A stretch of 64,000 bases of DNA, taken from positions 26,198,769 to 26,262,768 of the forward strand of contig CM043971.1 in assembly GCA_014529385.2 (NCBI GenBank), in the 5' to 3' direction. The position numbers were made by a program, and so were the translations under genes. Of the stretch, positions 11,014 through 22,884 are shown piece by piece. This stretch comes from Adiantum capillus-veneris. Taxonomy: Eukaryota; Streptophyta; Polypodiopsida; Polypodiales; Pteridaceae. How positions within the stretch are numbered: the first letter of the stretch is position 1; every line of letters begins with the position of its first letter. Below the pieces are notes generated by a model, which did not search any database, was not told where the DNA came from, and was given only the letters and a program-made list of their open reading frames with translations.

Positions 11014-13401
11014 AATTAATTTAAAAACACTTAATAAAAGAACCAATGATAATTAAGCTCTCTTATTGGATAGTCTCCCAAGGGGACCAATGAGCATTCA
11101 GCAGCCCAATGGCTTGTCTGATTCCTATTGGCCAGGAGGCAAAGGGGTCCAATAAGCGTTTAGTTTCATTTACTAATTACCTAAAGCTCTCACAAAAGGG
11201 GAAAGGGGGACACATGTTAAAAGGCTATCACTTCTATAGCTTAATTACCATTGGCTAGCCCTGGGGAGGTCCAATGAGACTGTATCATGAGCAAATAGCA
11301 AGAGGGGTCGACCAAGAGAGAGAGGGGTCTGAATTTTCAAAGGCATTGTTGACTCACACACACACACAAGTCATGTGTGGAAGTAGGAAGACACTCTCTC
11401 TCTTCTCAAGCTTTAATGGAAAGCTTATCACCTACTCCAATCTTGTGAGAAGGGAGGCCTACACCAACAACCCTTGGCTTTGTGATGAAAATCCAACCAA
11501 GAGCCAAGCTTCAATGCATGCTCATCTCCTCTACCATGCTAATTACTAAGCTAAGCTATGCTAATATGAGTGATTATGTGAGGAGATGTACATCTTTCTC
11601 GTAAGAATACTCCTTCTTCCGCTCAATCTACTCTCATACCCCGCTAGCTCTCACCATCTTCGAAGGTGTGTGAGGTCTTGGGTCTAAGACCATGAGGGAA
11701 TTGATGTTGTGTTTGATAAGTGTTTTGCTAGGTGCATGAAGTTTCCATCTTCATTTCACAAGCTAGTCTTGAAGGAACACAAAGAATTGTATTGTACAAT
11801 GTCTCTCTTGATGGGAGAAACCATAATACAAAGCCTTTTGGAGGGGGGACCGGCTCCATGAAAATCCGGTCCTCAACTGTTGTCAATAGCTTAATTTCTC
11901 TCTCTTTTGAAAGTATTATTCATGCTATCTAACTAGGTGTTATGCTTTTTGTTGCTCTCTCTCTACCCAAGCACTCTTGTTATTCTCATTAGGAAACTAT
12001 TCTAATGAAATGCTCACTATGTTCATGCTATTTTCGGCTACACACAAGTTACTAGGCCATTAAATGTTACAAGCACACAATGGAGATGGAGGTTCAGAAT
12101 ATAACATAATAAGGTGACTACATACAATAGAATTCAAAAACACAAAACCAATAGCAATTGAGCTAACAAGACAAGGACTATCACTCTTCATGAGAGACTA
12201 GCCCAACCATATAGGGGCGAGAGCTTCCCACTACTTTCTTGGGCATCTGCAAGGCATGGTACATTACAAAAACACATGGTATCAATCATGGGCATGGCAT
12301 GTTGCTCAATAAACTAGTTGTGACTTACTTGGTTGATTTTGATTGTATTTTAGTGTTTTATGAAAGGTATGTGCATATGGGGTATTTTTCAATCCCGGTA
12401 TTAATATGTTCAAAGAAGACTATATCTTTTGTCAAAAAATACCAATGGAGAACTCAAAAGAGTAAGAGAAAGCATGCATGATTGATGGTAAGCATGTAAC
12501 CTTATTATTTTTAAATTGAAAACCAAGATGCACTATCAACATGTTCCTTTAGTTCAAATGATTAAGGGCAAATGAGTCCAACAAAATGCAAACCAAAAAA
12601 ATTGAATCCAATTAGATAACTTGAATTCAATTTAAAGAGAATTTGAACCATATAATTGTTCATGAGGCCTCAATTGTCTGCATTTTAAAGCAATTAAGTC
12701 AAATGCTAGACCCAAATGCTTCCAATCAATAGCATTTCAAATAAAGCTATCCTAAACCCAAATTGAGTACATTACAACTAGGTCTAGAGGCATCAAATGA
12801 GTGGGATTGAGATAAATTGGATTAAATTTCATGTTGATTGAATGTCAAACACGTCCGACATAGAGAACTTTAATCGTAAACGAGTTAATTAAATTAGTGC
12901 ATTAAAGTGTAACAAGTTCAAGTAACAATTGATAAAACATGGGTGCATAACCTTGATGTTTTGATCAGATGTATGTATGATTTCATTCAGTTGTGACTGT
13001 CATTGAAAATGAGTGGACCAAAAGAGTGAAATCGAGTTTCATTCTATTGAAATGAGTTTGACCAAGAGAAATTGAGTTTAGAGGAGTCAATTTACTAAGT
13101 GGCATTAGATCTATTTCAATTGGTTTTCGTACAATAAACCCTAAGTAGCTATAATTGTGTGTAGTAAAGCCTGATAGGTTAGTCTAAAAGGATCTGTATA
13201 TTCTAATATGATGCAACACAATGCATTTGGATACAACTCAATGCATTTGGTTAGTCTATGAAGCTATATATGGTGCATTGGGGGTCATAGGTATATAAAT
13301 GATGTAGATGTTTTAATTTAATATACTTCCACTAATTTTACATTAAGCATTTCTATTAAAATTTCTCACTTATCTGGATGAACTTTACTTACATTAAATA
13401 T

Positions 13402-13610
13402 ACTCAAGTAAATGGTAACACTTATATCTATTTCTAGATAAACAAATTTACTCTCGATAACTATGGTTTGAGAGATTTGACTCATTAGAAACTCTTACCA
13501 AATGGTTACCATTTACTCAAGTAAATGGTGATATCTATTTCTAGATAAACAAACATTCTCTCAACAACCATGTTTGAGAGCTTTGACTCATTCAAAACTC
13601 TTACCCGATT
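13402..13610. repeat. Tandem pair, ~108-bp unit
   Basis: Two diverged copies of a unit beginning ACTCAAGTAAATGGT, with shared CTATTTCTAGATAAACAAA and TTTGACTCATT segments. They look like an old local duplication. Confidence 0.8.
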
Positions 13611-14299
13611 GTTCTACTTTGTACCACAAAAGAAGATCAACTAAGCTTGTTGAAAACTTTGAAGAAATCTAGGTTTTAAATACACCTCCACGTTAATATT
13701 TTGACCTTGTATTCCAACATAATATGGAAGATGTAAGTATTTTGATTTAATAAAGTTATAACTTGATGCTTGCTTATGGACATATTTTGAGAAGTTAATG
13801 AGACTTTTGAGTAATCAACACAACATGGACTGTACTTCTAGGGTATCCAATTTACATTTGAATTGGATGCTTTATTCCTATAGATTGTGATATAGTTTGT
13901 GTTTAGGATTGTATCATTGATATTATTTGGAGGAATATAACAGAAATTGTTCAAAACAATTACAATAATCTCCATCATCTTGTAATATCTTTTCCTCTCT
14001 AAGGACAGTGTGTGCAGTGGTGGTACTTGCAAATCAATGATAGAGTGTGTGAGATATAAAATGTTTTGATCCCTTCCCTTTTATAGATTTGTCTATAACT
14101 GTGAGACTTTATTTTGTTTTTTAATTTATATTGGAAAAATAATATATCAATCAAGAAACTTAGTTGATGATCAAGCAAGTGACCATGATATTTGTCAATA
14201 ACTAAAATGAAATTAGGGGTAGACAAACTTACTACAATAAGAGTCAATTACTTGATCCATAGTAAGTGAAAAAGTACCAAATGAAACACCCTTTGCTAT

Positions 14300-14510
14300 C
14301 TAGGAGTTTCTAAACTACCAGATGAGGATGCCAAAGAGCTAGCTACTATGTAGAAGTTCATGACTTACTAGATGAACTTACTAGATAAAGACGTCCAAGA
14401 GAAGGCTTCTATATAGGAGTTTATGATTTACTAGATGAACTTACTAGATCAGAACGTCTAAGAGCAAGGTACTATATAGAAGTTTGTGATTTTCTAGATG
14501 AATGAGAAAA
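14300..14510. repeat. 63-bp tandem repeat, about 3.3 units
   Basis: Units containing TTACTAGATGAACTTACTAG and TATATAGGAGTTTATGA variants recur with anchors at 14361, 14424 and 14487, a constant 63-bp period; a more diverged unit precedes them. Confidence 0.8.
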
Positions 14511-14638
14511 TTGCTAGCTTACTTGCTAGATTAAATGTGAAAACTCCTACTTGTAACTAGGAATTATTGAGCGTGTACTCTAACTTGCTATCTAGAAACA
14601 CGTCCAAAGCTCCTTGTGCAATGGAAAGAGACAAAATA

Positions 14639-15454
14639 GTGCTAAGGTGGGAAAATCATCCTGCAGTGCAATATCGAATCAACGGCATAACTACATAACA
14701 GTGGTGGATGTGGCTGGTGGGCGTAGGGTGGTGGAGGTGGAGGTGCCGGCCTCTCCGGAAGAATATAATAATGGGGCCTCGTCGGCACCGTCGGCGGACT
14801 GCATGAAGGTGGGCGAGCTTTTGCTCGAGTTTTCGTCCGGCCATTTCGTCGCCCATTATCCCGGCTTCTCCTTTCCCTTCCACACGGCTGCAGGTAATCC
14901 AGCTACACCGCGCCTGCACGAGTGCGCCTCTGGGCTAGGCACCGACGCGGATGCCGTGGTTGGCGCTGTCCACGTGTATGTGCTCTTCCCCATGCCCTGC
15001 CTCCACACGCGCCTCACTCCCCAGGAGCACCTCACCATTGCCCGTCTTCTGCACAATCATGCCGCTATCTCTAACTCTCCGTAGCAACTTAATTATGTGT
15101 CATGAAGACATTAATGATTTAGTAAAGTCTCCACTGGCACTGCGTCTACTAAGGCGCTCTCGCGCCAAGCGGGTGCGCATGTCCTGGGGTCGCTTTGGCG
15201 CAGCGAGGATAGATCCCCATGAAGATATTCAGCAGGAGTTAATTATCACGACATTCAGCTTGACATCCACGATAGTGAAGGCGATGGCGAAGGCAGATGA
15301 AGGTTGTACACACGTTAATAGTGCAGATCAGGAGGACAAAGAGATCACATTAGAGCTGCAAAGCCCGCAGGTATGCACACAGCTTATGCCGAAGCTGACG
15401 GTGATGATAAAAGCAAAGCCTTGGGATCCAAAGCTTGAAACCGTCAGTGAATGA
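14639..15454 (+). pseudogene. PADRE/DUF4228 gene duplicate, inactivated
   Basis: This is a close copy of the gene at 53159-54001, from codon 17 onward. The parental start codon, the TATA-containing upstream and the first 16 codons are missing: the sequence jumps from a match to 52618-52637 straight to a match to 53208. Reading-frame damage: a TAG at 15082-15084 and a net 4-bp insertion just after it. The remaining frame stays open to the parental stop at 15452-15454. The ATG at 14614 that opens the frame is upstream flank, not the ancestral start. The duplicate also carries the parental 3' flank to about 18461, split by the element at 15550-17953. Confidence 0.88.
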
Positions 15455-15549
15455 GGACAGGAAGCATGATCTCATGAAACCATCAGCCAATGAGGACAAC
15501 ATTGGAAACAAGCTTGCAAAGTTACATTATACCTAAGGCACCTCGGCAA

Positions 15550-15835
15550 TGTTGGAATAAAATAAAATATCACAGCTGTCATGTCTCGAGAAACCAAGAG
15601 ACACCAATACCTTTTCATATTCACGCATGCACCCCTATAACTGTAACCACAATCATGGAATGAAACAACCTTGACTACCCGCCTATCTCTGTGTATATCT
15701 CTCTCTCTCTCTTTGTATCTGAATCTCTCTCCTTCTCTGTGTAACACACACACACAGTAATGTAATCTCTCTTTCTCTAAAGCCTTACCACGCTGTCTCT
15801 GATAGTGGACGCCCTCTTGGGCCATCCTGTCAATA
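15550..15835 (+). repeat. 5' LTR of Copia-like element
   Basis: 286 bp. It contains a CT-rich tract and an ACACACACAC run near its 3' end and ends CAATA at 15835. It differs from the 3' LTR at a handful of positions only. Confidence 0.92.
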
Positions 15836-15872
15836 TGGTATCAATCGTCGGGACGGCCTGGATACCCTGGGC

Positions 15873-17073
15873 ATGCGCACCAATATGCAAGTGTCTCCAC
15901 CTTTTCCCATCGCCATCAGCCTGCCTGTACAACCCATTGCAGCCCTTGAGGATGATGTTGAACTCAAGAACGTCCCTACCTTGCTGCTTGTCGTAATGCA
16001 CACGACCGAATTTGCGCCTGCTACTGCCAATGGCCATGCTCCTACGCAGCCTGATCTTTTGTCGTGGTGGCTAACCATACTTGAACATGGCACGTCATGC
16101 AAGATCCATCACCAAGGGCACCTTGTTGCAGATACCACCAAGCCAGATGTTGCCAAGAATGTCGTTAATGCTGCTGCAACCCAATCTGCTGCCACTCCTG
16201 TGAATTCTTCACCTGCTGCTTGCGATACTACTGAATAGGCAAAACGAGCATTTGTTGACGACAATACTACCACAACACTTGCTGCGGCTAATTTCACATA
16301 TGCCGCCTGTGCAGCCTCCAACTATAAAGCCATTGTGGAAATCACAAGGGGCACCAACCCTACAACAATCGGCATCGACGTCAACCTTGGTGAAGACACA
16401 AATGCCGTCCCTGCACTGGATATCGTGCAGATGACGAAGCTCCAATTTTTTGATGGTCATGATGCTGCAGCTATTCATTTTGTATACCAGGGAACCCATG
16501 ATGATGACGATGAAAATTCCATCATCAACACATTCCTTGCTTCACTACAGCCCTGTGCAGATGGACCTGCTATTGCCAAACTTCATGCAGACGCACGTGC
16601 AGCCGCAATCAATAGCTAATACATGCTGTGAAGCCGAGCTCTTGTCGGACAATGAACCTGCAGCTGATGAAGAATATGAAAAGGAAGATGAAGTCCCTAC
16701 CCCTACTGTGGATGAAAATGCTGATGTACCTGTCCAAGAAGCAGATGAAAACGCTGCTGCAATACCTATCTTACATCCAGTCGATGGTGATGAAGTACCC
16801 ACCCGGAGTGACGCAGCCAAGAATGACATCCTTGCTGCGGAAATTACCTTTGCAGCACCCAGCCCTGCCATGCTCGCCACCTTGCCTTGTGAATACTGTG
16901 GCCACCATGCAGATGAAGAAGACGAGGTTATCATCAACTTCCTGGCTTCTCTTGAAGAGGAACACACAAGCTTTGACCTGCAGACGACCACCTCTGAACA
17001 CCTCAAAGGCAGCACTTTGTTTGGGGATCACCCTATGATAAATGAACCTGCTCTGACAGAGATGAAGAGATAG
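15873..17073 (+). pseudogene. Acidic reading frame inside Copia-like element, unrecognised
   Basis: From ATG 15873 one frame runs to 16619 with a single in-frame TAG at 16236-16238, then continues after a frameshift near 16610 to 17073. The product would be Ala/Asp/Glu rich. A segment with D-rich residues followed by INTFLASLQ (about 16501-16550) recurs as E/D-rich residues followed by INFLASLEE (about 16911-16961), suggesting an internal duplication. A CEYCGHH motif lies between. It is not recognised as Gag or any Pol domain. It could be a captured host sequence or a highly diverged structural protein; I cannot decide. Confidence 0.5.
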
Positions 17074-17663
17074 CATTTGCTTCCTCCTACATGTACCAAA
17101 CACAAGTTGATGATGCAAAACCTACAGATGATGGTGAAATTGATCCAACCTTGATGGAAATCATTAGAAGGGTGCCTCACCCTTACAACATGGATGTTGC
17201 TCATGCATTTCATGTTGTCCCCAAGTGAAAATGTTGTTGCGGTGGCTATCACAATCATTGCTCAACATCATGTCGTCCTGTTAAGATTCAATCCCGCAAG
17301 CATGAAGATCCATTCAATGATGGTGTATGCGGCTAGAACAACTGATCATTTTCGTTGGTTCATGTCGTGTACGAAAGGGGGGAATAAATGTAGATCTTCA
17401 TCCACAACACTCGTAGCTTTCTCACGAGTGCTTGATGCATCTGAAGCCACGATGGAAGATGAAACCTCAACATCAAATTTTCACCTTCAACAACTTCTTG
17501 ATTGATCTCGGATAACACCAAATCCAAGATACAAACCCAAAAAAAAAATTCTCCTTCTTGCACTGATTGCAAAGCAATCACAAAAACAAAAATCACTTTC
17601 CAGCTCATCTAGGCACTTCTCATGCACAATAAAATCTTCTCTCGGCATTCAGCTGAGGGGGGA

Positions 17664-17953
17664 TGTTGGAATAAAATAAAATATCACAGTTGTCATGTCC
17701 CGAGAAACCAAGAGACACCAATACCTTTTCATATCCACGCACACACCCCTATAATTGTAACCACAATCATGGAATGAAACAAGCCCGACTACCCGCCTAT
17801 CTCTGCGTATATCTCTCTCTCTCTCTCTTTGTATCTGAATCTCTCTCCTTCTTTGTGTAACACACACACACACAGTAATGTAATATCTCTTTCTCTAATG
17901 CCTTACCACGCTGTCTCTGATAGTGGATGCCCTCCTCGGCCATCCTGTCAATA
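17664..17953 (+). repeat. 3' LTR of Copia-like element
   Basis: 290 bp, TGTTGGAATA...TCAATA, followed by the GGCAA duplication. It is nearly identical to the 5' LTR, so the insertion is fairly recent relative to the surrounding duplicated segment. Confidence 0.92.
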
Positions 17954-17958
17954 GGCAA

Positions 17959-18461
17959 GCAGCTTATCACCTCTCCTTTCACACTCAATGAGCAAATTGA
18001 GTTCAACAATTGAATCAATGCGGAGGTAGGGCAACAAATGGAGGTTCTCAAATTAACCATTGCAAAAGCAATTCCTTGAGTTCAATTGTCCATATAGTCG
18101 CTCATGGGGGATGCCAAAGCATGATTACACCTAGCATTGATCCTTGCATACCATTGTATCACATTAAAATCTAGAAGGGGGCAAATCACGCCTCATGACC
18201 CCCGCAACTCTTTGCCAAGAAAAATAGTTGAACGATGGGGCTCAATGTTCGCAAAGGACCAAGATTTAGTGAAACTACAAATTCCTGGTTAGATTTTTAT
18301 TTTTCCTTCAAGAAAGCCAATAAAATTTCATGAGTTTCGGTGTAAATATCGGAGGATGCTACAAATTTTGACCTAAAAACGCGGAGAGTTTTAATCTAGT
18401 GTGGCCTTATTTTCCTCAATTAGGAAAAAAATTTTTGGCAAGCCTTGTGTGGGAAAATGTT
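17959..18461 (+). other. Duplicated 3' flank of the PADRE gene
   Basis: Matches 54099-54681 downstream of the intact PADRE gene, with small deletions (for example about 55 bp lost near 18208). There is no coding region. It ends at a TGGG-containing junction with R1 copy b. Confidence 0.85.
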
Positions 18462-19142
18462 TCATTCCCTAGGCAATCCAACGATAATGATCATCTGGCA
18501 ATCATGAGGCGTTGATCCCACGTCCCACAAGAATGTGTCAGTTAGTGACATGGATTATCTGCACCACGGGTGTCATCCATCAGGGGCTGCTCTCCTCTCT
18601 TCCCTTTGCATACTTGTGATAGCCCTTGTGGATTGCCAATGAGTGTTTCCCCTTTTTGGGTATATAATACATAGTATTGGTCATTATTGTGGTGATTATA
18701 ACTTTATGGCTTGATTAGGCCTAGCCATTGGATGCATGTGCATCCTCTCTCTTACTCTTTACAAGGGCTCTCATGCTCTCGGAAACACATAGAGGCTATG
18801 GACAATGTAAAAAATCATTGATCGTCCACACACTTGGAATGACTTGAAAGCTCGCATGAAGGAGTCATTTTTACTTTGACAGTTTCATTTCAAGGCTCAT
18901 TGAGCTTGGAGTAATTTTTTGGATTCCATGTGACACTCATCTGCTCAGTATACTAAAAGATTTTGGCAAATTTTTGTGGAACATATGAATGCTTGAAGAA
19001 GTTTGACAACATGCTTTAACAAAAATACAAAGATGAAGTTCAAGAAGGTATCCAAACTAAAATGACTATGCTTAAATCTTCGGCATTATATGAAGCTATT
19101 TGTTTCACTCATAATGCTGAAAAAAAGACTCAATCTTTTACA
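18462..19142 (+). repeat. R1 dispersed repeat, copy b
   Basis: Matches 231-935 and 58131-58840. Same degenerate gag-like content as the other copies. It begins at the end of the duplicated PADRE flank and ends where a minus-strand integrase fragment begins. Confidence 0.85.
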
Positions 19143-19565
19143 CATATTTTGTCAACATCTTGATGATCTGTCCGTTGGCACTCTCCACTAGACCATTACA
19201 TTGGAGGTGATAGGGTGAAGAAAACTGATGTTGAATGTTCTACTTCAAATTCTCAACCAATGCATGCATTAAGTTTCTTCTGAACCCCTGATCTCTATAA
19301 AAAGTGAGCATTCATGGCAATCCAAAATGGCAACAAATGCTATCAAAAGTAAACTCAGCCATAACATGTGCATTTACGTCCTTAACTTCCTTAGCCTTGA
19401 CCCACCTAGTAAGGCAGTAAATGGCTACCACAATGTATTTCTTACTTCTAGTTGGCTTAGGGATTGGACTGATAATATGAAAACCCCACTTCTCAAAGGC
19501 ACTCTTAGCTATGATTGCCCTGTGTGACTCGGCTACCAGTCACCCTCCACCCATGGTCTTGCACA
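19143..19565 (-). pseudogene. Gypsy integrase core fragment
   Basis: Minus-strand translation shows decayed integrase core motifs: KWGFHIISPIP, then YIVVAIYCLTRWVKAK, then a FGLP segment, then SSPYHLQCNGLVESANGQ around the catalytic Glu. Stops interrupt it. The order matches a Ty3/gypsy integrase, but no flanking LTR is seen. Confidence 0.8.
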
Positions 19566-20505
19566 CGTTGGTGCAGCCAAAGTTGGTATGAGCTAGAAAG
19601 TGATATATGCTAGGCAAAGGCTACAGGCAGGTGTAATACAGAAGGCTAGAGCAGGTATGGAGTCCCTGGGCAGCCAAACGGTAGCTAGTGGGAATGTATG
19701 TTTAAAGTGGCTTTCTAGGCCAAAAAGCTCAAGGATAGTCTCGATGGGATAGCATATGAAGGTTATCGAAGTGCCAAGCTAGTGCTCTAAAATGTAGTGT
19801 TAGATGTGCTCTAGAAGCCGGTCCAGGAGGCCCGGTGCTCAAGATATTGCATTGCAAAGTTAGAAGGTTTAGCAGAACCTCGACAGGTAGGGGAATTGGG
19901 GACAGATGGCCCAGGCAGATGTCAACGGATAGATGTGTAGTGCTCAAATTATGAAGCATGCCTGTTTTTTAGGATTTCCAATCAGAGCTCTAGATAGCAA
20001 GTTATGATCAGTTGAAGTTTTATAGGGGGCCAATTATGGGCCAAGTCCAAGATGTTGGAAATCGTGCCATCTGGATTTTTTGGGCCTCGAGCACTTTTGA
20101 GAATGTGGTACATGATCTATAAAGTCCATAGAAGTTGACCGCTTGTCAATCAAATTCCTAATGAGCAAGGTACAACTACAAGAAGTCAACATGAATTTGT
20201 AGACGGTGCGACATCAGATAATGTTTGTGTTCTTTTGCGGCCTCGGTTTGAGAACTCATAGGAGTCTAAATGTAACAAGGTTGAAGGGGGTGGGAGTCAG
20301 CATGATGAAGTTCTAGCCGAACTCAGTGGCTTGAGAATCCAATCTCGGAGCAAGGTATAGCAAACCTTGAAAGGAGGAGGAAATTTGAACCTTCAAAGTG
20401 GTTTTTTTGGATGCAATTTCAAAGGCCTTAGACCTAAGCTACGTGGTGCCTCCACATATCATGGGTTTACCCCACACGCACCCTCTGAAGGGCACCTCTT
20501 AAAGC

Positions 20506-20544
20506 GCCCCCCCCCCCCCCACACACACACACACACACACACAC
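20506..20544. repeat. Poly-C / (CA)n tract
   Basis: A run of C followed by CA dinucleotides. Confidence 0.9.
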
Positions 20545-20660
20545 TAGCGATATCACTAGTGGTGAGGTAAGGGGTAGTTTATGTGGAAAGTAAAAGAAAG
20601 AGGGAGAGTGGCAGGCCAAAGCAGCCAGTGAACCGGGTCGAATGCAAGGAGAGGTTTTTG

Positions 20661-20783
<123 letters not shown>

Positions 20784-21483
20784 CTGTTAGGAGCTGGACA
20801 AAGATGGTCAAAGGGAAAGTCAAAAGAGAAGTGCAAGGTAAGCCTTCCAAAGGGTAAGAAATAAAGGGAAAAAAAAAAAGGATGCCAAGGGGCACTAGCG
20901 ACATCGCTAGTGCACCCCCCCTCCAGCACAAGCCAAGGAGAGCAAAAGAGAGCAGATAAAGTCAGGCGGCTCCCTCCTTCTAGAAGATGCTAAATTGGGA
21001 TGCTAGATGGGCCAATGAGAGTACAGTTTCCAAAGTTGAAGACCCCCCACTATAAAAGTCATTTTTTAATCAAAAGTCATTTTTAGCAGAGGAGTGTGCC
21101 TGTCAAATCCCTTTGTATTTTCTCTTGAAAATGGCCATTGTGATGGCATTGCAAGCTTTGTACATGCCTTTGGAAGCATAATCAAACCATTTTTGCCATT
21201 TCCCTTGCCCCCCTTCTCTTTCTCCTACTCTTGTGTTTCCCCTTGGTGCTGGCAGTGTGGATGTGTGTGTCCCTCGGACTGAAGGTGTTTTGTGTAAGAG
21301 AGTGAGATTGAGTGGCTGTCTGTGTGTGTAAGGGTGCAGACCGATCACCGTGGCAGTAGGTGCGCGTTGTGTGGTGGACTTGTGGAGTGTGTAAGCAGTG
21401 GAAAAAGAGTAGGCGGTGGTCTTCTAGTGAGAAGTGCATTTTTGAAGGTGCTTTTTGAGAGGATAGGGGTGAGATGTTTTGCA

Positions 21484-21910
21484 CTATTATAAGCTAACTC
21501 AATAATAGGGAGATAATCTTTCCAATTTGATTGTTTTTTGCTAATTTAAGCTCTTAGCATATCCTCTAGAACTTGATTACCATGTTGAGTTTGACCATCC
21601 ATTTGAAGATGATCTGCAATACTAATGTTAAGGTATGTGCCCAATCATTTGAACACAAACCTCCAAAAATGATTGTTGAACTTGGGATCACGATCACTCA
21701 AAATATTTTTGGTCCACTCATATAGTATATACATATTTTCAACAAATGACTTATCTAACTCTAGAGCTTTAATTGTGGACTTGGTTGGTAAAGCACCACA
21801 AAGGAGGGTCAAATGACTTACCTCTATCATCAGCATCACGAATAGTCTCCACTTCAGTGATCTTGGTCCGTAGTATCTCATCAATCACTTTGTTCAAGAA
21901 TTTGAAGTTT
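21484..21910 (-). pseudogene. Gypsy integrase fragment
   Basis: The minus strand reads a typical plant gypsy integrase segment: KNILSDRDPKFNNHFWR (second catalytic Asp in SDRD), then a WLGTYL segment, then DHLQMDGQT in place of the usual HPQTDGQTE around the catalytic Glu. It is broken by stops. The same family recurs at 25236-25300 and 46922-47213. Confidence 0.85.
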
Positions 21911-22884
21911 TGATGGCCTTGCTCTCTGCATTCAAGCATAATCCAATTCTTTTCCCTCTTTCATGGAATTGTGGGCCTTAGTGCCAGCACACATAAGATT
22001 TCTTTGTTTGGTTGCATTTCCATTTCACCCATTAGGGAAGTGTCCTCGTTGCTATTGTGCATTGTGACCTTTACAATTTGGAAAAGACTAATCAGGTGGG
22101 TTTCAAGGATCTTCTATCGCATTATTAGAACAATGGTTCCTTTGAAACATCCTGCTACTCTAGTTAAAATCAACAAAGCCTACACCCTTCACTTGAAACT
22201 TCAACACTTCTTGCAAGCCCTAAAAAAACTTCATCTTTAATCGATCGCCCGTCATCTCTCGAGTTTATTTATGTAGACGCAATAATCTCTCTTTGTACTC
22301 TTCTACGATTAGAACTCTTTTTTCATCTTCTTTTCCGCATTGTAGTTAGAAGAGCATCACCTCTTCTCAGTCTATGCCCAACATTTCTACACTTTCATCA
22401 GTACAAGTCTACATGTACAGTTTCCATCATATCTTTTCAATGTTATAAAGTTTCAAGATTGCTATCGTTTTCTTTGCTTCTTTGCAAAACTATCGTAAGG
22501 CTAATAAGTCTTTGACTTCTTCATTCAAGGTATACAAATCTTTTCTTCTCTTTCATATTCCATCAAATTTACTAAGCTTAGCCGTCTTGAAGACTTGCTT
22601 CATTTCCACTTCTCTTGCATCATTGTCCTCATCGTCATCATCATTTCTCTTCCACTTCTTCTTCTTTGAGCCTTCACCTTTGCCTTGTAATGGCGGTGAT
22701 GGACCTTTTCCACCAGGCACCTCCACCCAAATCCCACCTCCACCTTCGAAAACAAGTATTCCCTTTCCTTTGTTAGCATTCTCACGCTTGTTATTAAGAT
22801 CTTCAATGAGCCGTTAGCATGTACGGTACTATAAGGCAACGCAACAAGAATTTCGAAGACATGATGATATCCCACATGGACCTT
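21911..22884. other. Intergenic; possible gypsy debris on the minus strand
   Basis: No gene supported. A few minus-strand peptides (such as LSKFDG near 22580) could be gag remnants of the same element as the adjoining integrase fragment, but the match is too short to call. Confidence 0.35.

Larger units (their letters stand above)
10621..14625. other. Gene-free, AT-rich intergenic stretch
   Basis: No convincing coding region on either strand. It contains a short repeat of AGGGATCCAAAGG near 10626-10660, a GGACCGG...CCGGTCC 7-bp inverted repeat near 11848-11874, and the three small tandem repeats listed separately. Confidence 0.6.
15550..17953 (+). mobile_element. Copia-like LTR element carrying a non-gag frame
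   Basis: LTRs at 15550-15835 and 17664-17953 start TGTTGGAATA and end TCAATA. The target duplication GGCAA is at 15545-15549 and 17954-17958, and the uninterrupted site is visible in the parental locus near 54094. A primer-site-like TGGTATCAATCG follows the 5' LTR, and a polypurine tract GAGGGGGGA precedes the 3' LTR. The 1.8 kb interior has no recognisable gag, protease, integrase or RT, so it is non-autonomous. The Copia label rests on the primer site and short TG..TA LTRs and is tentative; the LTR structure itself is secure. Confidence 0.92.

Noticed and set aside
14656-15056. Minus-strand open frames over the PADRE duplicate and the gene at 53159
   Set aside because: Shadow frames of a GC-rich coding region; similarity between the copies is explained by the plus-strand gene.
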